The position numbers were made by a program, and so were the translations under genes. The notes below the pieces were generated by a model. It had not been told where the DNA came from and did no database searches. It was given only the letters and a program-made list of their open reading frames with translations. Shown here in pieces: positions 34,172-43,567 of a stretch of 64,000 bases of DNA. This DNA comes from Modestobacter sp. VKM Ac-2985 (GTDB lineage: Bacteria > Actinomycetota > Actinomycetes > Mycobacteriales > Geodermatophilaceae). How positions within the stretch are numbered: position 1 is the stretch's first letter; each line of letters begins with the position of its first letter. The stretch is taken from the NCBI RefSeq assembly GCF_026967925.1, contig NZ_JAPVBI010000001.1, positions 1,207,613 to 1,271,612 of the forward strand. Reading direction: 5' to 3'.

Positions 34172-34348
34172 ATGACCAGGATCTCTCTGCCCGCACGCCG
34201 CAACCGGTGGCGCTCCGCCGCCGCCGGGGTCGCCATCGCCGCCGCGTCCTTCACCATGACCGCCTGCGGTGCTGAGGACGAGGGCCTCGAGGACACCGGC
34301 GTGGTCGAGGACGGCGGCATGGTCGACGAGGAGGAGGACGACGACTAG
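34172..34348 (+). CDS. small acidic lipoprotein
   Basis: A 58-residue protein with a basic N-terminus (MTRISLPARRNRWRS), a hydrophobic stretch (AAAGVAIAAASFTMTAC) and a Cys at residue 34 in TMTAC-G, a degenerate lipobox with Met at the -3 position. The mature 25 residues are almost wholly acidic (GAEDEGLEDTGVVEDGGMVDEEEDDD). ATG 34172 has GAGGAG at 34162-34167. A strong terminator follows. Function unknown; small size, good ribosome site and terminator support it as real. Confidence 0.72.
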   Translation: MTRISLPARRNRWRSAAAGVAIAAASFTMTACGAEDEGLEDTGVVEDGGMVDEEEDDD

Positions 34349-34372
34349 GAGTCGTCCGGCAGGGACGACCGA

Positions 34373-34413
34373 GTCGGTCGGCGGGGTGCGCGGTTCGCGC
34401 CCCGCCGACCGAC
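34373..34413 (+). terminator. terminator after the small lipoprotein gene
   Basis: A 14-bp perfect stem (GTCGGTCGGCGGGG and its complement), one mismatch, then three more pairs around loop CGGTT. It begins 25 bp after the stop codon. Confidence 0.75.
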
Positions 34414-34467
34414 TGCGTCCAGGCGGCTGACCGGGCCCGCGTGCACCCGGGACGAGGGAGCCAGTGG

Positions 34468-34540
34468 CGCGCCCGGCAGGGATCGAACCTGCGACCAAGT
34501 GCTTAGAAGGCACCTGCTCTATCCACTGAGCTACGGGCGC
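34468..34540 (-). tRNA. tRNA-Arg (anticodon TCT)
   Basis: Minus strand, 73 nt, starting GCGCCCGTAGCTCAGTGG. The acceptor stem GCGCCCG pairs with CGGGCGC, the D-loop is normal, the anticodon stem GGTGC/GCACT encloses CTTCTAA with anticodon TCT, and the T-loop is GGTTCGATCC. The discriminator is G, and CCA is encoded directly after it (34467-34465). It reads AGA codons, which are rare in a genome of this base composition. No variable-arm anomaly. Confidence 0.95.
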
Positions 34541-34622
34541 TCGCGGCCAGATCATCGCATCGGACCAGACCACTGTGCCGGAACCGCGGGCGTAGCGGTC
34601 GGCACCGCCCGCTCGGCGTCGG

Positions 34623-34650
34623 TCGTCCACAGCGAGCGGGAGTGTCCACA
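34623..34650. promoter_or_regulatory. pair of DnaA-box-like 9-mers upstream of ssb
   Basis: TCGTCCACA (34623-34631) and GTGTCCACA (34642-34650) each differ by one base from the actinobacterial DnaA box TTGTCCACA and face the same way, 19 bp apart. They lie about 95 bp upstream of the ssb start. They could be DnaA regulatory sites or chance matches. Confidence 0.3.
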
Positions 34651-34741
34651 GTCCGCCCGGACGCCTGTCCTGGGCCGCCGCTGCGCTCCACGGTGGTCCC
34701 CAGCCCGGCAGGTCGCCGGGGACCGCACCCTGAGGAGCACC

Positions 34742-35269
34742 GTGAACGACACCCCTCTGCACGTCGTCGGCAACGTGGTCGACGTCCCGCGCCAGAACCG
34801 GACCAGCAACGGGTCCGTGACCAACTTCCGGATGGCCTCCACGTCCCGTCGCTGGGACGAGGAGACCAAGGGCTTCGTCGACGGCGCCACGCTGTGGATC
34901 GACGTGGCCTGCTGGAACGAGCTGGGCGGCAACGTGGCCCGCAGCGTGACCAAGGGCGACCCGGTGGTCGTCGTCGGCAACCTGCTGACCGAGTCCTGGG
35001 AGAGCGAGGCGGGGCGCCGCAGCGCCAACCGGATCAAGGCGATGGCGGTCGGGTTGAACCTCGCTCGTGGCTGGTCGGACTTCACCCGGCCGCCGCGCGT
35101 CGACCGGTCGGCCGGGGTCTCCTCCCCGCCGGAGCCGGGCGAGGACGCGTCGCCGACCGAGGACCCGTACGCCCACCGGCCCACGGACTACACCGGGGGG
35201 TCGGAGACGTTGCACAGCTCGGACTCCGAGGTCACGTCCGAGGAGCCGGCGGTCCCGGCGCTGACGTGA
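34742..35269 (+). CDS. ssb: single-stranded DNA-binding protein, tail lacks acidic tip
   Basis: A 175-residue protein with an SSB OB fold at residues 1-110 (HVVGNVVDVPRQNRTSNGSVTNFRMASTSRRW ... VDVACWNELGGNVARSVTKGDPVVVVGNL). The tail is acidic and Pro-rich but ends in SEEPAVPALT, without the DDxPF tip used by main SSBs to recruit partners. It is therefore probably the second SSB (SsbB-like), used under special conditions, and not the replicative protein. GTG 34742 follows TGAGGAG. It is convergent in position with no operon partner such as rpsF, which also argues for a paralogue. Confidence 0.87.
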   Translation: MNDTPLHVVGNVVDVPRQNRTSNGSVTNFRMASTSRRWDEETKGFVDGATLWIDVACWNELGGNVARSVTKGDPVVVVGNLLTESWESEAGRRSANRIKAMAVGLNLARGWSDFTRPPRVDRSAGVSSPPEPGEDASPTEDPYAHRPTDYTGGSETLHSSDSEVTSEEPAVPALT

Positions 35270-35305
35270 GCCTCCCCGGCTGGGAGGATCGGAGCTGAGA
35301 ACGCA

Positions 35306-35352
35306 GGGGGCGGGGCCGGTGACGGCCGAGCGCGGCTGCCCGCCCCGCCCCC
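35306..35352 (+). terminator. terminator after ssb
   Basis: A 10-bp G/C-only stem (GGGGGCGGGG and its complement) around a 27-nt loop that itself holds a small GGCCG/CGGCT-type stem. It begins 37 bp after the ssb stop and ends 31 bp before ettA. Confidence 0.5.
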
Positions 35353-35383
35353 CACTCGCGACCCGACGGAAGGCTCCCACTCA

Positions 35384-37054
<1,671 letters not shown>

Positions 37055-37120
37055 GGAAGGGCCCCCTTGCCCCCCCGGCACTCGCAGGCTCGTACCGGGA
37101 CCCTGCAAGGGGGCCGTTCC
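37055..37120 (+). repeat. dispersed hairpin element, copy A
   Basis: About 66 bp starting at the base after the ettA stop codon. Outer arms GGAAGGGCCCCCTTGC (37055-37070) and GCAAGGGGGCCGTTCC (37105-37120) pair over 16 positions with one mismatch. The 34-nt loop carries CACTCGCAGGCTCG and GGGACCCT, shared with the other two copies. The stem differs from that of copy B (CGCTGC/GCAGCG against CCTTGC/GCAAGG) but pairing is kept. It is probably the ettA terminator. The remainder to 37201 has a second hairpin-like GGCCGGCCG/CGGCCGGCC pair at about 37135-37165. Confidence 0.85.
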
Positions 37121-37201
37121 ATCGCGTCACCAGACGGCCGGCCGGAGCGCTTCGCTCTGGCCGGCCGTCGTCGCGTGGTGGCCTTCGGTGTCCGGCCTGC
37201 G

Positions 37202-37723
37202 TCAGCCGCCGAACCGGGCGACGAAGCGCACCTGGCCGCGGGTCTCCACCGCGTGCCGGCGGTAGTGCCCCCGCACGAACGCGACCGCCCGGGCCGGCGG
37301 GAGGCCGTCCAGGACAGCCAGGCAGGCCAGCGCGGTCCCGGTGCGGCCGGTGCCGCCCGCGCAGGCGACCTCGACCCGTTCGGTCTCCGCCCGTTGCCAC
37401 AGCTCGCGCAACGCCTCGTGCAGGTCGCCGGGGGAGGTGGGCAACCGGAAGTCCGGCCAGCACACCCAGCGGGTCGACCAGGGGACGGGACACGGGGGAC
37501 GCCCCAGCAGGTACAGGCCGAACACGGGGGCCGCAGCGTTCTCCGGCAGTGGCCGGCGCAGACCGCGACCGCGGACCCGGCGTCCCGACGGCAGCACCAG
37601 CACGCCTGGGTCGGTCTCTGCCCATGGGTCCACCAGCGCACCGTAGGCCCGCACGGGCCGCGGGGGAACAGGGCCGGTGCGGACGGCGGCGGGCCATGAG
37701 GCAGGGTGACCGGTGTGAGGCAC
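37202..37723 (-). CDS. small protein-tyrosine phosphatase-like protein
   Basis: Up to 173 residues. The phosphatase signature CX5R is present as VACAGGTGRTGTALACLA (Cys and Arg flank AGGTG), about 55 residues from the C-terminus. The normal His before Cys is Ala. The region RAVAFVRGHYRRHAVET then completes the fold. This group of short cysteine phosphatases is common in actinobacteria; the substrate is unknown. The start is uncertain: GTG 37723 would overlap the divergent thioesterase start by 18 bp, while GTG 37633 gives 143 residues and leaves a 72-bp gap. Neither has a strong ribosome site. Confidence 0.68.
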   Translation of the reverse strand: MPHTGHPASWPAAVRTGPVPPRPVRAYGALVDPWAETDPGVLVLPSGRRVRGRGLRRPLPENAAAPVFGLYLLGRPPCPVPWSTRWVCWPDFRLPTSPGDLHEALRELWQRAETERVEVACAGGTGRTGTALACLAVLDGLPPARAVAFVRGHYRRHAVETRGQVRFVARFGG

Positions 37724-38128
37724 ACCGTCGCCGTCCCGATGCGCTGGTCGGACATGGACGCCTACCAGCACATCAACAACGTGGCCTTCCTCGGCTACTT
37801 CGAGATGGCGCGGGTCGACCTGTTCTTCGACCAGCCCACCCACGACGAGAAGACCGGCCTGCGCCGGGGCATCGTGGTCGCGTCCCACGAGATCGCCTAC
37901 AAGCGGCCGGTGCTCTACGACGCCGACCCGCTGCAGGTGCAGATCTGGGTCTCCGACGTCCGGGCTGCCGCGTTCACCTGCCACTACGAGCTCCGCGACC
38001 ACGGCCGGCTGGCGGTCACCGGCAGCACCCTGCTGGTGACGTTCGACTTCGCGCTGAACCGGCCGCGTCGGCTCAACCCCGAGGAGAAGACCTTCCTGGG
38101 CCGCTACCTCGACGAGCCCGGCGGCTGA
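37706..38128 (+). CDS. acyl-CoA thioesterase (4-hydroxybenzoyl-CoA thioesterase family)
   Basis: A 140-residue hotdog-fold thioesterase. The motif RWSDMDAYQHINNVAFLGYFEMAR carries the catalytic Asp and the HINN helix typical of YbgC/FcbC-like acyl-CoA thioesterases. It hydrolyses acyl- or aroyl-CoA; the chain is not defined. GTG 37706 is preceded by GGCAGG. It is followed by a strong bidirectional terminator. Confidence 0.88.
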   Translation: MTGVRHTVAVPMRWSDMDAYQHINNVAFLGYFEMARVDLFFDQPTHDEKTGLRRGIVVASHEIAYKRPVLYDADPLQVQIWVSDVRAAAFTCHYELRDHGRLAVTGSTLLVTFDFALNRPRRLNPEEKTFLGRYLDEPGG

Positions 38129-38141
38129 TCAACCGCCCGAC

Positions 38142-38197
38142 GAGAAGCGCCCCGCTGCTGCATCCGCGGGGGCGGACGCAGCAGCGGGGCGCTTCTC
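38142..38197. terminator. bidirectional terminator, 20-bp perfect stem
   Basis: Arms GAGAAGCGCCCCGCTGCTGC (38142-38161) and its exact complement (38178-38197) with a 16-nt loop. It lies between the convergent thioesterase and bioY genes, 13 and 17 bp from their stops. Confidence 0.85.
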
Positions 38198-38214
38198 CGC
38201 AGGTGCCGGGAGGA

Positions 38215-38814
38215 TCAGCGGCTGCGGCGGACCAGCGCCCAGGCGCCGCTGAGCACCCCGGCGGCCACGACGGCCTTGACGAGGCCACCGACGATGAACG
38301 GGTAGAAGCCCGCCTCCAGCGCAGCAGAGGCCGAGAGCCCGGCGCTGACAGCCAGCCAGGGCACCCCGACGGCGAAGATGACCGCCTGGCCGGCGACGAA
38401 CAGCGGTGCGGCCTTCAGCGGCTGCCGGTCCATCCCGCGACGGGCGGCCAGGCCGATCAGGAACGCGGCGGGGATGAAGCCGACGACGTACCCGCCGGTG
38501 GCACCGAAGACGACCTCGACGCCGCCGCTGGCCTCCGAGTAGAACGGCAGCCCGACCAGCGCCGCCATGATGTAGACGGCCTGCACCGCCACCCCGCGGA
38601 CGGGACCGAGGCTGGCCGCGGTCAGCACGACCGCCAGCGTCTGACCGGTGATCGGCACCGGTGAGCCGGGGACCGGGATGGCCACCTGGGCCAGCAGTGC
38701 GGTGAACAGCACGCCGAGGCCGACCAGTGCGACGTTGCGCGCCCGGACGGCGGGCACGAGGTCGGCGAGGACGAGCGGGCGCGACGGGAGCGCGGGCAGT
38801 GAGGCAGTGGCCAC
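38215..38814 (-). CDS. bioY: biotin transporter BioY (ECF S component)
   Basis: A 199-residue membrane protein, the substrate-binding component of an ECF biotin transporter. Six hydrophobic segments are seen. Family motifs include VPGSPVPITGQTLAVVLTAASLGPVRGVAVQAVYIMAALVGLPFYSEASGG and GGYVVGFIPAAFLIG. GTG 38814 has AGGAGG 6 bp upstream. No BioMN-type ATPase or T component is adjacent, so it must work alone or use a shared energising module elsewhere. It is near an alpha-glucosidase gene on the same strand, with 94 bp between. Confidence 0.93.
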   Translation of the reverse strand: MATASLPALPSRPLVLADLVPAVRARNVALVGLGVLFTALLAQVAIPVPGSPVPITGQTLAVVLTAASLGPVRGVAVQAVYIMAALVGLPFYSEASGGVEVVFGATGGYVVGFIPAAFLIGLAARRGMDRQPLKAAPLFVAGQAVIFAVGVPWLAVSAGLSASAALEAGFYPFIVGGLVKAVVAAGVLSGAWALVRRSR

Positions 38815-38908
38815 GGGTCCTCCTGAGGTGCAGGTCGGCGCGGTGCGCCGTGGGTCGCTGAGAGTCTGCCCTACCCGGGCGTGCAGCCGAAGCGCTGGTG
38901 CGCCCAGG

Positions 38909-40495
38909 TCACGGGCGCAGCCACACCGCACCGTCGACCGGCACCGCGCCGTCGGTGACCGGTGCGCTGGCCAGCAGGACCTGCCCCTCCGGCAGTGGGA
39001 CGGGGTCGGCCGAGAGGTTGAGCAGGCAGACCAGCCCACCGGGTCGCCGGAACACCAGGCAGCCCTGCGGTGCGGGCAGCCACTCGACGTCGTCACCGGC
39101 GAAGGCAGGTGAGCTGCGGCGCAGCGCCAGCGCGGCCCGGTACAGCGACAGCATCGAGTCCGCGTCGTCCACCTGGGCCTCGGCGGTCAGCGGCGCCCAG
39201 CCGGCGGGCATCGGCAGCCAGGTGTCGGCGGTCGTGGAGAAGCCGTACGGCGGCTGGTCGCCAGACCAGGGGACCGGCACCCGGCAACCGTCCCGGCCCC
39301 GCTCGGTACGCCCCGACCGCTCCCAGATCGGGTCCTGGAGCACCTCGTCGGGCAGGTCGACGTCGGGCATGCCGAGCTCGTCGCCGTTGTAGACGTAGGC
39401 GACCCCGGGCAGCGCCAGCTGCAGCAGTGCCGCGGCCCGCGCCCGCCGGGTGCCGACCTCGCCGCCCCCGTAGCGGGACACGTGCCGTGGCCGGTCGTGG
39501 TTCGACAGCACCCAGCAGGCCGGCGCCGGGGTCGCGGCGACGGTGGCCAGCGAGTGCTCCACCGCCGAACGCAGCTCCTCGGGCTCCCACTCGGCGGTCA
39601 GCAGCCGGAAGTTGAACGCCAGGTGCAGCTCGTCCGGGCGCAGGTACTGGGCCAGCCGCTCGTCGTCGAAGACCCAGACCTCGCCCACCGCCATCCGGTC
39701 GGGGTACCGGTCCAGCACCGCGCGCACCCGCTGGTGCAACGCGTGCACGTGGTCCTGGTCGAACCGCAGGTCGCCGGGGCCGTCGTCGGCGAACAGGCCG
39801 GTGTCCTCGGCCGGCACCATGTCCGGCAGCCCGGCGGGCTTGGCCATCCCGTGCGCCACGTCGATCCGGAAGCCGTCCACCCCGCGGTCGAGCCAGAACT
39901 GCAGGGTCTCCTCCAGGTCGGCGACCACCTCGGGGTTGCTGTAGTCCAGGTCGGGCTGCTCGGGGGCGAAGAGGTGCAGGTACCACTGGCCGTCGGGCAC
40001 CCGGGTCCAGGCCGGGCCGCCGAACACCGAGGGCCAGTTGTTCGGCGGCTGCGCGCCGTCCGGGCCGGACCCGTCGCGGAAGAAGTACCGGTCCCGGGCC
40101 GGCGATCCCGGCGGGGCGGTCAGCGCCTCGGCGAACCACTCGTGGTCGTGGGAGCTGTGGTTGGGCACCAGGTCGATGGTCACCCGCAGGCCCAGCGCGT
40201 GGGCGTCGTGCAGCAACGCGTCGAAGCCGGCCAGGTCGCCGAAGACCGGCTCCACGCCGCGGGGGTCGGCGACGTCGTAGCCGTGGTCGTGCATCGGCGA
40301 CGGGTAGAACGGCGTGATCCACAGCGCGTCGACGCCGAGTTCGGCGAGGTACGGCAGGCGTGCGCGGATGCCGGCCAGGTCACCGACGCCGTCGCCGGTG
40401 GCGTCGGCGAAGCTGCGCACGTAGACCTGGTAGAACACCGCATCCCGCCACCAGTCGGCGGTCGTGGGGGAGACGGGCGTCGGGTGCTGGCTCAG
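38909..40495 (-). CDS. alpha-glucosidase, GH13; apparent CTG start
   Basis: A 528-residue GH13 enzyme that hydrolyses terminal alpha-glucosidic bonds. The fold starts WWRDAVFYQVYVRSFADATGDGVGDL. Catalytic residues: Asp in GFRIDVAHG, Glu in AVGEVWVFDD, Asp in LSNHDRPRH. DLVPNHSSHDHEWF and NGDELGMPD are typical. The best start is CTG 40495 (LSQHPTPVSPTTADWWRD), with GAGGAG six bases upstream and 50 bp after the globin gene. No ATG, GTG or TTG lies between that ribosome site and the catalytic domain. No regulator or sugar ABC transporter is adjacent. Confidence 0.9.
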   Translation of the reverse strand: MSQHPTPVSPTTADWWRDAVFYQVYVRSFADATGDGVGDLAGIRARLPYLAELGVDALWITPFYPSPMHDHGYDVADPRGVEPVFGDLAGFDALLHDAHALGLRVTIDLVPNHSSHDHEWFAEALTAPPGSPARDRYFFRDGSGPDGAQPPNNWPSVFGGPAWTRVPDGQWYLHLFAPEQPDLDYSNPEVVADLEETLQFWLDRGVDGFRIDVAHGMAKPAGLPDMVPAEDTGLFADDGPGDLRFDQDHVHALHQRVRAVLDRYPDRMAVGEVWVFDDERLAQYLRPDELHLAFNFRLLTAEWEPEELRSAVEHSLATVAATPAPACWVLSNHDRPRHVSRYGGGEVGTRRARAAALLQLALPGVAYVYNGDELGMPDVDLPDEVLQDPIWERSGRTERGRDGCRVPVPWSGDQPPYGFSTTADTWLPMPAGWAPLTAEAQVDDADSMLSLYRAALALRRSSPAFAGDDVEWLPAPQGCLVFRRPGGLVCLLNLSADPVPLPEGQVLLASAPVTDGAVPVDGAVWLRP

Positions 40496-40545
40496 CGGAG
40501 GCTCCTCGGGAGATCGGTGCAGGTGCGGCCGCGGCGCAGGGTCCG

Positions 40546-40944
40546 TCAGCGGTTCTGCATGCTGTGCGCCGCCATCTCCAGGTAACCCCACAACGTCGCG
40601 TCCTGCTCGGCGGTCAGCTCGAGGGAGTCGACGGCGGCCCGCATGTGGGTCAGCCACGCGTCGCGCGCCTTCTCGTCGACGGCGAAGGGCGCGTGCCGCA
40701 TCCGCAGCCGGGGGTGCCCGCGCTCCTCCGAGTAGGTGCGCGGCCCACCCCAGTACTGCTGCAGGAACATCCGCAGCCGGGTCTCGGCGCCCTCCCAGTC
40801 GTCCGCCGGGTACATCGGGCGGAGGATCGGGTCCTCCCGGACCGCGCCGTAGAAGTGCCCGACCAGGGTGCGGAAGGTCTGCTCGCCGCCGATCTCGTCG
40901 TAGAAGCTGCCCGCCGACGGCAGCGACCGGCTCGTCTCGCTCAT
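40546..40944 (-). CDS. glbO: truncated haemoglobin, group II (GlbO-like)
   Basis: A 132-residue group II truncated globin. Family positions: [56 protein letters not shown] and [14 protein letters not shown], in which the last His is the proximal haem ligand and the Trp of the G8 region ([10 protein letters not shown]...[15 protein letters not shown]) is in the usual place. GlbO binds oxygen tightly and is linked to redox balance or nitrosative stress. The start at ATG 40944 overlaps the MFS stop by four bases, so the two are coupled. Confidence 0.95.
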   Translation of the reverse strand: MSETSRSLPSAGSFYDEIGGEQTFRTLVGHFYGAVREDPILRPMYPADDWEGAETRLRMFLQQYWGGPRTYSEERGHPRLRMRHAPFAVDEKARDAWLTHMRAAVDSLELTAEQDATLWGYLEMAAHSMQNR

Positions 40945-42266
40945 GACTGCGATGGTCCTCCAGGGGCGGGCGCCGGGTGCACGGGGGCCGTGGCCGCTGG
41001 GGGTCGGCTGCGCCGCAGGGCGATCAGCGGGACGACGACGACGACCAGCCCGAGGCCGCCCGACAGCGCCACCACCGTGCTCGGCGCCAGGGCCTCGGCC
41101 CCGAGCCCGGCCAGCACCACACCGAGCCCCTGGACGCCGGCGAGCCCCGCGGCCGCGACGCCGAACGCCCGCCCGCGGTAGGCGCTGGGCACCGCCTGCA
41201 CGAAGGCGACGTTCAGCGGGATCGAGCAGGCGCCGCCGATCCCGGCGACGAAGAAGAGCGCCACCACGGCGGTGAACGCGGCGGCGCCGGTCCCCAGCCA
41301 CACCGGCACCAGCCCGGCCAGCAGCACGCCGGTCAACGACAGGGCCACCAGCGGGGCCAGCAGTCGCTCGCGGACGTGTGGCGGGCAGAACCGGCCGACG
41401 ACCAGACCGCCGAGGGCGGTGCCCGCCGGTGCGGCGGCCAGCAGCACGCCGGTGGCCGCGGTCGTGCCCTGCAGCTGCAGGCCCAGCGGGGTGGCGATGC
41501 CCTCGGGGGCGTTGACGAACAGGGCGGCCACCCAGAGCACCCCGACGATGGACAGCAGCCGGGGGGTGGCGGCGACGAAGCGCATGCCGCTGGCGGTCTC
41601 CCGCCACAGCGACCGGACCTCGGCCTCGGGGTCGACCGGCCCCGGTGCCGGGCGGGGCTGCAGGCCGAGGGCCAGCCAGCCGGCGGAGACGGCGAAGGTG
41701 GCGGCGTTGAGCAGCAACGCCGCCGAGGGGGAGAAGTGCAGGAGCAGGGCGCCGCCGAGCAGGAAGCCGACCACCTGGGAGACCTGTGCCGTGACGCCGG
41801 TCAGCGAGGTGGCCACGGCGTAGCGGTCGCCCTCCAGCACGTCGGCCATCAGCGCCGACCGGGCCGCCTCGAACGGTGGCGAGCACAGCGACACCAGCAG
41901 CAGCAGGCCCAGCAGCAGCGCCAGCGGCATGCCCGGGACCGCCATGCCGGCCACCAGCACCGCGCGGATCACGTCGCTGGTGATCAGCACCCGGTGCCGG
42001 GGGAGCCGGTCGGCCAGCGCGGCCAGCAGCGGGCCGCCGAGGACCCACGGCAGATAGCTGATCCCGAAGGTGATCGCCGACAGCAGCGCCGACTGGGTGC
42101 GCTGGTAGACGAGCACGGTCAGCGCGACCCGGGCGAGCTCGTCGCCGATCGTGGAGAGCAGGTAGGAGCCGAACAGCGGACGGAACTCGCCGACGGCGAA
42201 GACCTGGCCGTAGGTGGCCGGCCGGCTGGTCGCGCGCGCTGGACGCGAGCGGGGGCGGCTCAGCAG
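40941..42266 (-). CDS. MFS transporter; apparent CTG start
   Basis: A 12-segment major facilitator protein of 441 residues, with QLGAR-like drug-exporter marks ([66 protein letters not shown]). The first transmembrane segment ([28 protein letters not shown]) is encoded upstream of the first standard start codon, GTG 42116. Between an in-frame stop and 42116 the only plausible starts are CTG 42266 or 42263, preceded by CAGGGGACG. A GTG 42116 start would cut into segment 1. It is followed with a four-base overlap by the globin gene. Substrate unknown. Confidence 0.82.
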   Translation of the reverse strand: MLSRPRSRPARATSRPATYGQVFAVGEFRPLFGSYLLSTIGDELARVALTVLVYQRTQSALLSAITFGISYLPWVLGGPLLAALADRLPRHRVLITSDVIRAVLVAGMAVPGMPLALLLGLLLLVSLCSPPFEAARSALMADVLEGDRYAVATSLTGVTAQVSQVVGFLLGGALLLHFSPSAALLLNAATFAVSAGWLALGLQPRPAPGPVDPEAEVRSLWRETASGMRFVAATPRLLSIVGVLWVAALFVNAPEGIATPLGLQLQGTTAATGVLLAAAPAGTALGGLVVGRFCPPHVRERLLAPLVALSLTGVLLAGLVPVWLGTGAAAFTAVVALFFVAGIGGACSIPLNVAFVQAVPSAYRGRAFGVAAAGLAGVQGLGVVLAGLGAEALAPSTVVALSGGLGLVVVVVPLIALRRSRPPAATAPVHPAPAPGGPSQS

Positions 42267-42384
42267 CGTCCCCTGCCCTCAGGGGCGGCGATCACCGTTC
42301 GTGCCCGTTCCATGACGCGGGAGTGTGGCAGGTCGGTCGCACGCCGTCGCTCACCGGCAGCGGCGCCGCTCGGCGTGCCGCCCA

Positions 42385-42402
42385 CGTTCCGGTACCGGAA
42401 CG
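42385..42402. promoter_or_regulatory. 18-bp perfect palindrome upstream of the binding-protein gene
   Basis: CGTTCCGGTACCGGAACG, no spacer and no mismatch, 59 bp before the -35 box of the promoter at 42461-42489. It may be an operator; the regulator is unknown. Confidence 0.45.
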
Positions 42403-42460
42403 CCCAGGTGGGGTCTGCGGACCGGGAGAGCGAGCGACTGCCACATGACGGAAGACCCCG

Positions 42461-42489
42461 TTGACGTGACCTGCATCACGACCTAGCGT
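42461..42489 (+). promoter_or_regulatory. promoter of the NMT1-like binding-protein gene
   Basis: TTGACG (42461-42466) and TAGCGT (42484-42489) with a 17-bp spacer. The predicted RNA start is near 42496, giving a leader of about 65 nt. Apart from this and the palindrome, the 295-bp gap 42267-42561 shows nothing. Confidence 0.6.
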
Positions 42490-42561
42490 CCGCCGCCACC
42501 CACCCGAACGTCGTCCAGCTGTCTCGGGTGTGGCGGACGCCGAGACCCAGTGGAGGAACGC

Positions 42562-43557
42562 GTGCTCAGGACATCCAGGAGCTCGATCGTGCTGGGCTCG
42601 ATGGTGATCGGCGCCCTGGTGCTGGCCGGATGCGGCGGCGGGGACGACGAGGCGGCCGAGCCCGCGGCCGGTGCGGCATCCGGTGAGCTGACCACCGTGC
42701 GGGTGGGTGCGATCCCGATCGTGGACGTCGCGCCGCTGTACCTGGCGCAGGAGGTCGGGATCTTCGCCGACCACGGACTGGCGGTGGAGCCCTTCCTCGC
42801 CCAGGGCGGCGCCGCCATCGTGCCGGCGGTGCTCTCCGGGGAGGCGGAGTTCGGCTTCTCCAACATCACCAGCCTGCTGCAGGCCGAGGCGCGCGGGGTG
42901 CCGCTGGCCCTGGTCGCGCCGGGGCCGGGGGCCACCGGCAATCCGGAGGAGGACTTCGCCGCGGTCATCGTCCCCGACGACTCCGACGTGCAGGAGCCGG
43001 CCGACCTGGCCGGGAAGCGGGTCGCGATCAACTCGATCGACAACATCAGCGACACCGTCGTCCGGGAGACCGTCCGGCAGGACGGCGGCGACCCCTCGTC
43101 GATCCAGTTCGTGGAGCTCGCCTTCCCCAACATGGTCGCCGCGGTCGCCGACGGCTCGGTGGACGCGGCCTTCGCCGTGGAGCCGTTCGCCACCGTCGGG
43201 GTGAGCCAGGGCATGCGCGTGGTCGCCGCCCCGTACACGCAGACCGACGAGGCGCTGACCGTCGCCGGGTACTTCACCTCCGACCAGTACGCCGCGGAGG
43301 ACCCCGAGACCGTGCAGGCCTTCGCCGACGCGATGGAGGAGGCGCAGCAGTACGCCACGGAGAACCCCGACGAGGTGCGCGAGGTGCTGGGCAGCTACAC
43401 GAACATCGACCCGGCGATCGCCCAGGAGCTGACGCTGCCCACGTACCAGACCGAGATCAACCGGGACTCGGTCGAGCTGCTGCTCGAGCTCGGCGTCGAG
43501 GACGGGATCATCCCCGAGGGCGTGGACCTGGAGAACGTCTTCGCCGACCTGGAGTGA
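42562..43557 (+). CDS. ABC transporter substrate-binding lipoprotein (NMT1/SsuA-like)
   Basis: A 331-residue lipoprotein with lipobox LAGC (VIGALVLAGCGGG). The binding fold has VGAIPIVDVAPLYLAQEVGIFADHGLAVEPFLAQGGAAIVPAVLSGEAEFGF and the second-lobe GKRVAINSIDNISDT. It belongs to the NMT1/THI5-like group that binds aliphatic sulfonates, nitrate or pyrimidine/thiamine precursors. GTG 42562 is chosen since GGAGGAA precedes it at 42552-42558; GTG 42550 is too close to any ribosome site. No permease or ATPase gene is next to it, so it is an orphan. The ligand cannot be named. Confidence 0.87.
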   Translation: MLRTSRSSIVLGSMVIGALVLAGCGGGDDEAAEPAAGAASGELTTVRVGAIPIVDVAPLYLAQEVGIFADHGLAVEPFLAQGGAAIVPAVLSGEAEFGFSNITSLLQAEARGVPLALVAPGPGATGNPEEDFAAVIVPDDSDVQEPADLAGKRVAINSIDNISDTVVRETVRQDGGDPSSIQFVELAFPNMVAAVADGSVDAAFAVEPFATVGVSQGMRVVAAPYTQTDEALTVAGYFTSDQYAAEDPETVQAFADAMEEAQQYATENPDEVREVLGSYTNIDPAIAQELTLPTYQTEINRDSVELLLELGVEDGIIPEGVDLENVFADLE

Positions 43558-43567
43558 GCGTTCGCCC

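Noticed and set aside
42385-42402. LexA (SOS) box
   Set aside because: The centre is CGGTACCG with GTTC/GAAC in reversed order relative to the GAAC-N4-GTTC actinobacterial LexA site.
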